Counted from the first letter of the stretch, positions 48,064 to 56,405 are shown. The stretch is 64,000 nucleotides of DNA from JAPPLB01 sp965208945 (GCA_965208945.1 OZ242366.1:496001-560000); one strand, 5' to 3'. Made by a program: numbers and translations. The notes: generated by a model not told the origin, from the sequence alone.

Positions 48064-50340
48064 TCACTCGGCCGCGGTCTCCGGCTTGGCCTCCAACCGC
48101 TCGATCCATGCAAACAGCAGTCGAGCCCCGAGATCATCCACCAGGTTCGTGCTGGTAGGGGGCATCTGGTTCGTCCCCCTCGTGTTGACGCGGGTGTAGA
48201 GCATCGATCGCTCGGGATGACCGGGGACGACCAGTCGGGCGTCCTCTACATCCATCGTTCCATGCAAGGGCGGTTCGTCGATCAGGTTCGCTTTCTCGAG
48301 CGGTGTCTTCAGGCCCAGGTCGAGGTTCGAGTTCCCGCCTCCGCTACCCACATGGCACATCGCGCAGTTCACCGAGAGATAGGTTTTTGCGCGGGCGTCG
48401 AGGTCCGCCGTGTCGTCGAAGGGGTCGGGGAAAGCGGCGTATTCGGACGGAAGTTTGTCGAGCGGCTTCTTGAATAGCCCGATGTGTTCGAGGGTTCGCA
48501 GTTGGTTGTCGGTCACCGCCCCGTAGTCATGTGGACGGTTCATCTGATGCGTCCGCAGCCCGAGCACGAACCCGGCCGCCCGCGAGTGGCAGAACATGCA
48601 CTCCTGGCGGCTCGGATAGTGCCATGTCTGTGTGCGTTTCCCGCCCGGAGCGGCGGCATCCCTGATCTCGTAGGTGCGGTCCAGGCCACCGGCCTCGACG
48701 AGGTGCGCTTCGCTCTGGTCCTCGTTCCAGGCATAGGTGTAGCCGACCCAGTGGTCGTCCTGCTTGACGACGATGCGCGTCTCGATGCGTCGGACGGAGT
48801 CGGGGTTTCCCTCTTCCATCTCGAGCGTGAACGACTTGACCGTCACCGCGCCGTCGTCGAATGACCAGGCGCGGTCTTCGTGGAAATCGATGCCCAGGTC
48901 TCCCGGGATCGCAAAGAAACGCTCCTTGCGGGCTCTGTCCGACCAGAAGGGCGCGTTGATCGAATACGGGATCACGCCGGGCGCTACCTCATGGTCTTTC
49001 ACCGAAGTGAACAGGCCTGTTTCGCTCAGTTTGCGGGGAAACGGCGGCGGCTGCTGCTTGGGCCGCGGGTTGTGGTCGAGCTGATGGATCTCCCCGCGGT
49101 TATAGTCGAGCGCATAGAATGAGCCGTCGCGGCCGAGTCCAAAGCTCGAGATCTTCACCGTCGTGTCCGCCAGCTCCTCGTGCCAGGTCTTCTTCTGAGC
49201 CTGGTGGTCGTAGCGAATGCCCCACATCTTGCCGTATTGGTAGTCGCCGTAGATGTAGACGCCGCGCAGCTCGGGGAACTTGTCGCCCGTATAGACATAG
49301 CCGCCGGTGACCGAACGGCACTCGGTGTGGTGGTGCTCGGCAATGGGCGGGACGATCGGGGTCGGCCCGCGCTGCTTGTTCGGATGGAAGGGATGCGTGC
49401 CCTCCATCACGCTCCAGCCGTGGTTGCTGCCGCGGCGGACGAGCTCGATCTCCTCCCACAGGTCCTGGCCGACGTCGCCCACCCACGGCTGCCCTGTCAC
49501 CGGATCGAAGCTGAAGCGCCACGGGTTGCGAAAGCCGTAGGCCCAGATTTCCGGCCGCGCGCCGGGGTGGTCGATGAACGGGTTGTCCGGCGGGATCGCG
49601 TAGTTGCGGCCGGGGTCGGGGTTCTCGACATCGAGGCGCATCATCACCGAGAGCAGATCGTCGACGTCCTGACCGGTGTTCTTGCGGTCCGAACTGCCGC
49701 TGCCGTCGCCCGTGGTGATATAGAGATAGCCGTCCGGGCCGATGACGGCCTCGCCGCCGTTGTGTCCGCCTGCCGGCCATTCGATGATGATCTGCTCGGA
49801 ATCGTGGTCGAGACGCGGCGGGCTGCTTCCCGGAACGAGATGGAACCGCGAGACCCGGCTGATGCTCTTCGTTTTGTCCGTGTTGTCCTTGATCCGGGGG
49901 TCGTGCGCGCTGAAGACGAAGACCTCTCCGTTGTCGGCGTAGTCCGGGTGAAAGGAAAAGGCCGAAACGTTGCGGCCCGTGTCGAGGTAGAGGTCTTTCT
50001 TGCCGTCCAGGTCCGCGGGGTCGAAGCTGTACACCTTGCCTTCGTACTCGGCGACGATGAATCGCTCCGACGCCGGCTCCTGGGCGATGAATACCGGATG
50101 CTTGAAGGTGAACTGCGGAAAGGCCCGTACCATCCGGTACGGCGGCGGAGGATCGGGGGAACCCACGATGCGCGATGTGGTCCACTTGACCCGGCTCTCC
50201 AGCCCATAGGGCTTCTCGTCCCCGGCAGTTTGCGAGGACCCGATCGAGCCGCCGGCCAGAGCCAGCGCGGCCGTCATCGCCAGCCGGGCCGAAGGCCGAA
50301 GGCATCGCCGCCACCGCCGTGATGAACGAGTTGTCAGCAT
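48064..50340 (-). CDS. Glucose/sorbosone dehydrogenase-like protein fused to di-haem cytochrome c
   Basis: The 758-residue exported protein has a basic start and a signal segment (about 20-36). The first 430 residues are a beta-propeller of the PQQ-type glucose/sorbosone dehydrogenase family (PVFIAQEP, GHNGGEAVIGPDGYLYITTGDGS, NPWRFSFDPVTGQPWVGDVGQ). The rest is a c-type cytochrome part with CxxCH at 581-585 (CMFCH) and 659-663 (CAMCH). Such fusions pass electrons from sugar or alcohol oxidation to the respiratory chain; PQQ binding and substrate are inferred. The gene stands alone, ahead of the accessory region. Confidence 0.82.
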   Translation of the reverse strand: MLTTRSSRRWRRCLRPSARLAMTAALALAGGSIGSSQTAGDEKPYGLESRVKWTTSRIVGSPDPPPPYRMVRAFPQFTFKHPVFIAQEPASERFIVAEYEGKVYSFDPADLDGKKDLYLDTGRNVSAFSFHPDYADNGEVFVFSAHDPRIKDNTDKTKSISRVSRFHLVPGSSPPRLDHDSEQIIIEWPAGGHNGGEAVIGPDGYLYITTGDGSGSSDRKNTGQDVDDLLSVMMRLDVENPDPGRNYAIPPDNPFIDHPGARPEIWAYGFRNPWRFSFDPVTGQPWVGDVGQDLWEEIELVRRGSNHGWSVMEGTHPFHPNKQRGPTPIVPPIAEHHHTECRSVTGGYVYTGDKFPELRGVYIYGDYQYGKMWGIRYDHQAQKKTWHEELADTTVKISSFGLGRDGSFYALDYNRGEIHQLDHNPRPKQQPPPFPRKLSETGLFTSVKDHEVAPGVIPYSINAPFWSDRARKERFFAIPGDLGIDFHEDRAWSFDDGAVTVKSFTLEMEEGNPDSVRRIETRIVVKQDDHWVGYTYAWNEDQSEAHLVEAGGLDRTYEIRDAAAPGGKRTQTWHYPSRQECMFCHSRAAGFVLGLRTHQMNRPHDYGAVTDNQLRTLEHIGLFKKPLDKLPSEYAAFPDPFDDTADLDARAKTYLSVNCAMCHVGSGGGNSNLDLGLKTPLEKANLIDEPPLHGTMDVEDARLVVPGHPERSMLYTRVNTRGTNQMPPTSTNLVDDLGARLLFAWIERLEAKPETAAE

Positions 50341-50699
50341 GAGCCGGAAAAAACAATCGCCGCGAAGAAACTCAGCATAACCTTTCGTGCCGGCCGCTCA
50401 CGCTCGACGGGAGGCGTGGCGCGGTGCTCCTGCCGTCGAAGCCGGTCGATGTCGCGGCGGAGATGGATACGCGCATAGTATTACGCAATGAAAGAGTTGC
50501 ACGCCTGTAGCCTGTATTTTTCACCACGCGGCGAGGTGAAGTGCGTGAGAGGGCCGTCAGGACTAGGCGCGCGCCGCTTGGCGCGCGCAGGCGTACTTAT
50601 GGGATGGTTCGCTCCCACTTCCGCTGCGTCGTCGAGTTCGGCCATGCTGGTAGCAACGGCCGTCCCCGGCCGCAGTTCACGAACCGAGAGGAAACCATC

Positions 50700-51773
50700 A
50701 TGGCAACGACCCAGCGATCATCCCGCAAGAGCGTATGGAAGGAGGTCGTCACGATCGGCCTCGATCTAGCAAAACACAACGTCGACTTGGTCGGCTTGGA
50801 CGCAACCGGCCGGGTGCTCACCCGTCGCCGCTACTCGAAGGGCAAGCTGCTGGAGGTGACCGCCCAGATGCAGCCCTGCCGTATCGGCATGGAAGCCTGC
50901 TGCGGCGCCCATCACCTGGGCCGCCAACTGCTGGCCCAGGGGCACGACGTGAAGCTGATGCCGCCCAAATATGTGAAGCCCTTTGTGAAGCGCGACAAGA
51001 ACGACTCGACGGACGCCGAGGCCTGCGCGGAAGCCTGTCTGCGGCCGAGCATGCGCTTCGTGGCGGTCAAGAGCGAGCAACAACTGTCGATGCAGTCGCT
51101 GCACCGCTATCGCTCGCGGCTGGTGGGCAACTCGACGCAGTTGATCAACCAGGCGCGCGCCTTTCTGCTGGAACGCGGCATCACCCTTCCACAGGGCAAG
51201 CGTTGGTTTGTGGTCCGTCTGCCGGAGATCCTCGAGGACGCCGATAACGGCCTGTCCGACGAAATGCGGGCGCTGCTGGCGGGCATGTTTGCCGAATGGC
51301 AAGTGCTGGCAGAGAAGATTCAGCAAGTCAACACCTATCTGCTGAGGAAAGCGCAGGCGAGCGAGGCCTGCCGGCGGCTCAGAGAGATCCCCGGCATCGG
51401 CGTGCAGACAGCGACGGCCTTGGTGGCGACGATCGGCAACGCCGAGGCCTTCGAGAAGGGGCGCGACGTCGCTGCTTGGTTGGGTCTGGTGCCGAGAGAG
51501 TACTCCAGCGGAGGCAAGCAGCGCTTGGGAGGCATCAGCAAGCGCGGCAACCGCTACGTCCGGACGCTGCTGGTGCACTGTGCCCGCTCGAGCCTCGACG
51601 TGCTCGCGAAGCGCAGCGACCAACTCGGCCAGTGGCTGCGGCGGATGCTCCTGAACAAAGATCGGCGGGTCGTGATCGTGGCGCTGGCGGCACGGCTGGC
51701 GCGCATCGCATGGGCCTTGCTGAGCAGCGGCCAGCGCTTCTCTCAACAGCGGCAACCAGCCCCGGCGGGTTAA
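50700..51773 (+). CDS. IS1111-group DEDD transposase, copy 1
   Basis: The 357-residue recombinase has the N-terminal RuvC-like DEDD domain (TIGLDLAKHNVDLVGLD; KRDKNDSTDAEA) and the C-terminal Transposase_20 domain. In the latter, REIPGIGVQTATALVATIG and GLVPREYSSGGKQRLGGISKRGN (in part) hold the catalytic Ser region. GAGAGG lies 7 nt before the ATG at 50700; the reading frame stays open upstream into the repeat but that part is not coding. The translated copy at 53036 is identical, so the two transposed recently. Confidence 0.95.
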   Translation: MATTQRSSRKSVWKEVVTIGLDLAKHNVDLVGLDATGRVLTRRRYSKGKLLEVTAQMQPCRIGMEACCGAHHLGRQLLAQGHDVKLMPPKYVKPFVKRDKNDSTDAEACAEACLRPSMRFVAVKSEQQLSMQSLHRYRSRLVGNSTQLINQARAFLLERGITLPQGKRWFVVRLPEILEDADNGLSDEMRALLAGMFAEWQVLAEKIQQVNTYLLRKAQASEACRRLREIPGIGVQTATALVATIGNAEAFEKGRDVAAWLGLVPREYSSGGKQRLGGISKRGNRYVRTLLVHCARSSLDVLAKRSDQLGQWLRRMLLNKDRRVVIVALAARLARIAWALLSSGQRFSQQRQPAPAG

Positions 51774-52021
51774 CCGCCCTGCGGTCCGCCGTAGCACTAC
51801 CAGGAGCTCACAGTTTGTCTGCTTACTCCCGATTGATGGACAAAACGGTCGTACCGGCGTCACCGAATCCTGTTACTGTTCATGGCCCTCACAGGTCGGC
51901 GTACTTATGAGGAGCGGGACGTGCGGACCCCATCATGGCCCGGAACCAGCGCGGTTCCACCTAGAGGTCGGATATATTGGCGCAGACCAACGTTCAGCAA
52001 GAAGGAATAGGTGGACATCCC
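51774..52021 (+). ncRNA. Candidate seekRNA/bridge RNA of IS copy 1
   Basis: In the IS1111 group the guide RNA is encoded after the transposase. This stretch contains GGCGTACTTATG (51898-51909), equal for 12 nt to the left insertion junction 50590-50601, and ATATATTG (51972-51979), equal to the right junction 52033-52040. Each stretch therefore joins target and element sequence, as guide loops should. The RNA ends are not determined. Confidence 0.55.
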
Positions 52022-52160
52022 GGGAGCGAACCATATATTGAACAGTACGTTGAGCACGGCAAGCAAGCGCAACGAAGTCCTGGCGGCCGTATCGCGTGCT
52101 TCGACCGTCGGGTGGTGAGAAATGCAGGCTAGTCGTAACACCGTCGAGGGCAACCGTGCT

Positions 52161-52454
52161 TCAGCGGCCGAGTTCTTCCTGAACGATCGACGGGCGCTTT
52201 GCGATCAATGCGAGAAGCACGCGTGCCGACCCCTCAGGTCGCCGCCGGCCCTGCTCCCAATTCTTGAGCGTGCCCAGCGGTACGCCGATGCTCTTGGCAA
52301 AAGCCGGTTGCGAGAGTCCCGTCTTGCTTCGGATCGCCACCACGTCGGGCTCGGGCGCCTCGATCTCATGCACCGCGAAGCCGTCACGGTCGCCGCTCAA
52401 GTAGCCTCGGGCATCCTCAAGCCCGGCCCTGACCTTGTCATATGCCTTGTTCAT
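52161..52454 (-). CDS. HTH antitoxin (NadS/HigA-like)
   Basis: The 97-residue protein has a helix-turn-helix of the Xre type in its second half (KTGLSQPAFAKSIGVPLGTLKNWEQGRRRPEG), quoted only in part: SQPAFAKSIGVPLGTLKNWE. This arrangement matches NadS-type antitoxins of RelE/HigB-like modules. It overlaps the remnant of a toxin frame by 4 nt (ATGA), so the original gene order was toxin-antitoxin. It lies between repeat copies H and I. Confidence 0.75.
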   Translation of the reverse strand: MNKAYDKVRAGLEDARGYLSGDRDGFAVHEIEAPEPDVVAIRSKTGLSQPAFAKSIGVPLGTLKNWEQGRRRPEGSARVLLALIAKRPSIVQEELGR

Positions 52455-52594
52455 GATTTTCGTCCTCTGTAATCTTCAATCAGTTCTTTTGCGGCTGCTA
52501 CCAGTGCTGCTCGTTCCCCGCTGCTGAGGTTTGCTTTCTCATTTTTATCGTAGGCATTTTGCACTCGAAGGAGAGCTTCGCCAGCAGTGGCGGC
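52451..52594 (-). pseudogene. C-terminal remnant of a RelE/HigB-type toxin
   Basis: Upstream of the HTH antitoxin, in an overlapping frame, 47 codons encode ...LLRVQNAYDKNEKANLSSGE and continue to a TGA inside the antitoxin start. The YxKNExxNLS pattern followed by a helix is the C-terminus of many RelE/HigB-like toxins. An in-frame TAG at 52595-52597 and unrelated sequence beyond it show that the N-terminal half is gone. Confidence 0.65.
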
Positions 52595-52616
52595 CTAGGA
52601 TCGTTCCCCCTCCGCC

Positions 52617-52845
52617 ATGAACCTCCTTCAGCAACTGTCTCTTTGCTGCCCCTGCGGATCCCCCGATCTCTACCGCCGCTGGCTGTGCGAGAGGCGCTAC
52701 AACCGCCGCCGACGTGACCGTGACCGCAACCGCTTCGCCGGACGCCGCGAACAGATCCTCGCCCGCGACCGGCGGCTCTGCTGCTTCTGCCGCGCCCTCA
52801 CGTCGCTCGTCGTCCACAACCGCAGCCTGCGAAGGAAAAAGTCTA
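52617..52845 (+). pseudogene. HNH-endonuclease-like fragment cut by repeat I
   Basis: An open frame begins MNLLQQLSLCCPCGSPDLYR, with Cys residues in CPCGS and LCERRY, and continues RREQILARDRRLCCFCRAL and VVHNRSL. RDxxxCxxC followed by VH(H/N)R is the N-terminal half of an HNH nuclease motif. The frame then runs into the hairpin repeat at 52846, so the catalytic end is lost. Alternatively this is an unrelated cysteine-rich sequence. Confidence 0.5.
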
Positions 52846-53035
52846 GCCTGCATTTCTCACCACGTGGCGAGGCGAAGTGCGTGAGAGGGCCGTCAGGACG
52901 AGGCGCGCGCCGCTTGGCGCGCGCAGGCGTACTTATGGGATGGTTCGCTCCCACTTCCGCTGCGTCGTCGAGTTCGGCCATGCTGGTAGCAACGGCCGTC
53001 CCCGGCCGCAGTTCACGAACCGAGAGGAAACCATC

Positions 53036-54109
53036 ATGGCAACGACCCAGCGATCATCCCGCAAGAGCGTATGGAAGGAGGTCGTCACGATCGGCCTCGA
53101 TCTAGCAAAACACAACGTCGACTTGGTCGGCTTGGACGCAACCGGCCGGGTGCTCACCCGTCGCCGCTACTCGAAGGGCAAGCTGCTGGAGGTGACCGCC
53201 CAGATGCAGCCCTGCCGTATCGGCATGGAAGCCTGCTGCGGCGCCCATCACCTGGGCCGCCAACTGCTGGCCCAGGGGCACGACGTGAAGCTGATGCCGC
53301 CCAAATATGTGAAGCCCTTTGTGAAGCGCGACAAGAACGACTCGACGGACGCCGAGGCCTGCGCGGAAGCCTGTCTGCGGCCGAGCATGCGCTTCGTGGC
53401 GGTCAAGAGCGAGCAACAACTGTCGATGCAGTCGCTGCACCGCTATCGCTCGCGGCTGGTGGGCAACTCGACGCAGTTGATCAACCAGGCGCGCGCCTTT
53501 CTGCTGGAACGCGGCATCACCCTTCCACAGGGCAAGCGTTGGTTTGTGGTCCGTCTGCCGGAGATCCTCGAGGACGCCGATAACGGCCTGTCCGACGAAA
53601 TGCGGGCGCTGCTGGCGGGCATGTTTGCCGAATGGCAAGTGCTGGCAGAGAAGATTCAGCAAGTCAACACCTATCTGCTGAGGAAAGCGCAGGCGAGCGA
53701 GGCCTGCCGGCGGCTCAGAGAGATCCCCGGCATCGGCGTGCAGACAGCGACGGCCTTGGTGGCGACGATCGGCAACGCCGAGGCCTTCGAGAAGGGGCGC
53801 GACGTCGCTGCTTGGTTGGGTCTGGTGCCGAGAGAGTACTCCAGCGGAGGCAAGCAGCGCTTGGGAGGCATCAGCAAGCGCGGCAACCGCTACGTCCGGA
53901 CGCTGCTGGTGCACTGTGCCCGCTCGAGCCTCGACGTGCTCGCGAAGCGCAGCGACCAACTCGGCCAGTGGCTGCGGCGGATGCTCCTGAACAAAGATCG
54001 GCGGGTCGTGATCGTGGCGCTGGCGGCACGGCTGGCGCGCATCGCATGGGCCTTGCTGAGCAGCGGCCAGCGCTTCTCTCAACAGCGGCAACCAGCCCCG
54101 GCGGGTTAA
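53036..54109 (+). CDS. IS1111-group DEDD transposase, copy 2
   Basis: Identical 357-residue protein to the gene at 50700. The same ribosome site stands ahead of the ATG and the catalytic residues are intact, so either copy could supply active enzyme. Confidence 0.95.
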   Translation: MATTQRSSRKSVWKEVVTIGLDLAKHNVDLVGLDATGRVLTRRRYSKGKLLEVTAQMQPCRIGMEACCGAHHLGRQLLAQGHDVKLMPPKYVKPFVKRDKNDSTDAEACAEACLRPSMRFVAVKSEQQLSMQSLHRYRSRLVGNSTQLINQARAFLLERGITLPQGKRWFVVRLPEILEDADNGLSDEMRALLAGMFAEWQVLAEKIQQVNTYLLRKAQASEACRRLREIPGIGVQTATALVATIGNAEAFEKGRDVAAWLGLVPREYSSGGKQRLGGISKRGNRYVRTLLVHCARSSLDVLAKRSDQLGQWLRRMLLNKDRRVVIVALAARLARIAWALLSSGQRFSQQRQPAPAG

Positions 54110-54357
54110 CCGCCCTGCGGTCCGCCGTAGCACTACCAGGAGCTCACAGTTTGTCTGCTTACTCCCGATTGATGGACAAAACGGTCGTACCGGCGTCACC
54201 GAATCCTGTTACTGTTCATGGCCCTCACAGGTCGGCGTACTTATGAGGAGCGGGACGTGCGGACCCCATCATGGCCCGGAACCAGCGCGGTTCCACCTAG
54301 AGGTCGGATATATTGGCGCAGACCAACGTTCAGCAAGAAGGAATAGGTGGACATCCC
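54110..54357 (+). ncRNA. Candidate seekRNA/bridge RNA of IS copy 2
   Basis: Same sequence as 51774-52021, including the two junction-matching stretches at 54234-54245 and 54308-54315. Confidence 0.55.
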
Positions 54358-54483
54358 GGGAGCGAACCATATATTGAACAGTACGTTGAGCACGGCAAGC
54401 AAGCGCAACGAAGTCCTGGCGGTCGTATCGTGTGCTTCGACCGTCAGGTGGTGAGACATGCAGGCTAGAACGGAAGGAGAGTC

Positions 54484-54786
54484 ATGGCTGGAAACCGGAA
54501 GAGGCGACCGACACATCCCGGTAGGTTGCTACGGGACGAGATCGAGGCGCGGGAACTCAATCAGGGGCAGGTGGCGGATCTTGTCGGTGTCGGACGCAGG
54601 ACCATTAACTAGATTTGCCAAGGACGAAGATCAATGAGCACCGACATGGCGCATCGGATAGGGAAGCTTTTCGGCAACGGCCCGACGCTCTGGGTCAACA
54701 TGCAAAAGGCGGTTGACATCTGGGACGCTGAGCGCGAGCATCGGGCGGATTATGCAAAGATTCAGACCTTGGAGATAGCACGATAA
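54484..54786 (+). pseudogene. higA: HigA-type antitoxin gene with an internal TAG
   Basis: The frame begins MAGNRKRRPTHPGRLLRDEI, the standard start of HigA antitoxins, and has a good ribosome site (AAGGAG). At codon 43 the frame meets TAG (54610-54612), in place of the Glu that normally follows RRIN in this family (GAG to TAG by one change). The same frame then continues through ICQGRRSMSTDMAHRIGKLF and WVNMQKAVDIWD to TAA at 54784, 100 codons in total. No HigB toxin frame is found upstream; repeat copy I lies there. The 280 nt behind it contain no gene I can support. Confidence 0.8.
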
Positions 54787-55066
54787 GGGGTTATTTGCGG
54801 GAGGTTGCAGTGCTTGAGTCCACGGGGCTACGGTGGCTATCCGCGTGGGTCTGACCCGGAGTTCGGAACGGGTTCGCCGTGCCGGACGGCATCTTGATGC
54901 AACGCATTGGAAGACAACCGCATGAACCGGAACCTGCCGGACGTTAGCGGATGGCAACCTGCGGCGAGCAACGAGAACACCCTTCGCAACGTCTTGATGA
55001 CTGCCTGTCAGATTGCTCAGAAGCGCATCGTGTCGAGAGCGGATGAGTTTTCAGGGCGGGGTTCTA

Positions 55067-55254
55067 ACCTGCCTTTCTCACCACGTGGCGAGGCGAAGTG
55101 GGTAATAGGGCCGTCAGGACTAGGCGCAAGCCGGGCGGAGGAAAAAGGCGCGCGCAACACGGCCTTTAAGGTTTTTCACGAAACACGAGTCACGAAACAC
55201 GAATCACGGCCTTTTTTCGCGTGCTTCGACCGTCGGGTGGTGAGAAAGGCAGGT
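55067..55254 (-). repeat. Hairpin MITE copy J (188 bp, mosaic core, reverse)
   Basis: TA on both sides (55065-55066; 55255-55256). Same core as copy E in the other orientation, with the direct 14-bp units CACGAAACACGAGT / CACGAAACACGAAT (55178-55206) in reverse. Confidence 0.8.
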
Positions 55255-55305
55255 TAAGCAGCAATGTTGCCCTCAGCGGCTGCGCTCTCACCAGGACCGG
55301 GACGG

Positions 55306-55722
55306 TCACGACGGCTCAGGATTTTGCATCCAGGCCGATTGAATGTCTGTTAAGGAGAAATCATTGCCCTTGAACAGAACTGGCGCATCCAGATACTTGG
55401 CCAAGGCGTAGGAAAAACAGTCACCAAAGTTCAAGGCTGCACTGTGACCCGTCCCCTTGCCGAAGCGCCGGTAGGCATCGAGGGCGATGTCGGCAATGCG
55501 AGGAGAAACCTCTACAACGGTCATACCGCTTTTCAGAAGAAAGGCATCCAACGCCAGGATTGCGTTCTCGCCGGAGCGGGCAAACAGAACCATGCGGGTC
55601 TCCAGCAAGCACGCGGCGCTGATACAGGTGGTTGTTGATGCTTCGATCAATTCATTGAAGGGGCGTCTTTCGGGTTCATCGCTCATGATGGCGATGAGCG
55701 CCGATGTGTCGATCACCATCAC
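55306..55722 (-). CDS. vapC: VapC-family PIN ribonuclease toxin
   Basis: The 138-residue protein is a PIN domain: VIDTSALIAIM carries the first acidic residue, LETRMV the second, and NFGDCFSYALAKYLDAPVLFKGNDF the last pair (in part: DCFSYALAKYL). VapC toxins cleave tRNA or rRNA. The start overlaps the antitoxin stop by 4 nt (ATGA). No break is visible, so the module looks intact. Confidence 0.88.
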   Translation of the reverse strand: MMVIDTSALIAIMSDEPERRPFNELIEASTTTCISAACLLETRMVLFARSGENAILALDAFLLKSGMTVVEVSPRIADIALDAYRRFGKGTGHSAALNFGDCFSYALAKYLDAPVLFKGNDFSLTDIQSAWMQNPEPS

Positions 55723-55979
55723 ACCGGTAGACCACTCTCGTCATAACCGATGATCTGCTCGGCGCTCCGCTTGTCGCGCCTTGGCAGCTTGGCGCAATGC
55801 AGGGCGATGTGATCCAACTCCTTGGCAAGCGAGGCCCTGCCTTGCGTTTTTTCCACCTGCTGCAGTTTTGCCTGGATGGCATGTTTGACAGCCGTGGTCA
55901 ACGACTCGCCGGTCAGGCTTGCAAGCTTTTTCGCCAGTGCATGCGTGTGCGCATCTTTGATGTTGAGTGACATCTCCAA
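55719..55979 (-). CDS. vapB: VapB-type antitoxin (PSK family)
   Basis: The 86-residue protein starts with a short ribbon (SLNIKDAHTHALAKKLASLTG) followed by SLTTAVKHAIQAKL, matching the Rv0623/PSK transcription factor family that pairs with PIN toxins. The C-terminal tail RRDKRSAEQIIGYDESGLPV is the toxin-binding part. It lies between repeat copies J and K together with its toxin. The 223 nt ahead of it hold no gene. Confidence 0.85.
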   Translation of the reverse strand: MEMSLNIKDAHTHALAKKLASLTGESLTTAVKHAIQAKLQQVEKTQGRASLAKELDHIALHCAKLPRRDKRSAEQIIGYDESGLPV

Positions 55980-56202
55980 GTTCTCTGCCTCTGGTTATCG
56001 GAGGAAAGGTGGAAAAAATCAACCTTTCTTTCTATTGGACCGCCGCGATGGGTCTGTTTCCCACTCTCGGGCGATCCACCCTCGGTGTGGTCCCGCCTTG
56101 TCCGGTCGCGTAACGGCCGGCGATGAGCAGAGTGGGATTCCGCCAAGCCGTACAGCGTCAGCGGAGAAACGGTTGCCATCCGGATCGTGAGCGAGGTCAT
56201 TA

Positions 56203-56405
56203 CCCTGCATTTCTCACCACGTGGCGAGGTGAAGTGCGTGAGAGGGCCTTCAGGACGAGGCGCGAGCTGGGCGGAGGAAAAAGGCGCGAGCCGCTTGGCG
56301 CGCGCAGGCGTACTTGAACAGTACGTTGAGCGCGGCAAGCAAACGCAACGAAGTCCTGGCGGTCGTATGGCGTGCTTCGACCGTCGGGAGCTGAGACATG
56401 CAGGC
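56203..56405 (-). repeat. Hairpin MITE copy K (203 bp, mosaic, reverse)
   Basis: Standard body with a 24-bp extra block GGGCGGAGGAAAAAGGCGCG in the left arm, the same block that marks the D/E/G/J type. TA on both sides. Confidence 0.8.

Larger units (their letters stand above)
50597..52037 (+). mobile_element. IS110 family, IS1111-group insertion sequence, copy 1
   Basis: Boundaries follow from the uninterrupted repeats: 7 bp (TTATGGG) precede a 13-bp subterminal inverted repeat ATGGTTCGCTCCC (50604-50616) and 3 bp (ATA) follow its partner GGGAGCGAACCAT (52022-52034). A TT is common to target and element end, so the exact exchange point is ambiguous by 2 bp. No target duplication is seen. 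Unequal 7/3-bp tips are characteristic of the IS1111 group. The element carries one transposase gene and a 3' noncoding part of about 250 bp. Confidence 0.9.
50510..52129 (-). repeat. Hairpin MITE copy H, split by an IS1111-group element
   Basis: The left arm runs 50510-50596 and the right arm 52038-52129, with TA on both sides. Without the 1441-bp insert the body is exactly 179 bp, as in copies A, B, C and F. The insertion lies between TAC and TTGAAC, 3-4 bases off the centre of the hairpin. Confidence 0.85.
52933..54373 (+). mobile_element. IS1111-group insertion sequence, copy 2
   Basis: Same length (1441 bp), same orientation and same position within the host repeat as copy 1, offset by 2336 bp. 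The subterminal inverted repeats are at 52940-52952 and 54358-54370. All reading frames compared are identical to copy 1. Confidence 0.9.
52846..54465 (-). repeat. Hairpin MITE copy I, split by an IS1111-group element
   Basis: Left arm 52846-52932, right arm 54374-54465, TA on both sides (52844-52845; 54466-54467). The arms differ from copy H at several bases while the IS is identical, so the two insertions are independent rather than one duplicated block. Confidence 0.85.

Noticed and set aside
50766..51863. Long minus-strand frame across the IS transposase, also in copy 2
   Set aside because: It is identical in both copies only because the IS is identical; no family or ribosome site is visible.
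54922..55257. Plus-strand frame starting MNRNLPDVSGWQPAAS
   Set aside because: It runs directly into repeat copy J, has no recognisable family, and may be a fragment of something decayed.
50510..56405. Integron cassette array with attC sites
   Set aside because: The hairpin elements resemble attC in being palindromic IS1111 targets, but they lack a consistent GTTRRRY/RYYYAAC pair, have perfect 18-bp ends and TA flanks, and no integrase is in the window.
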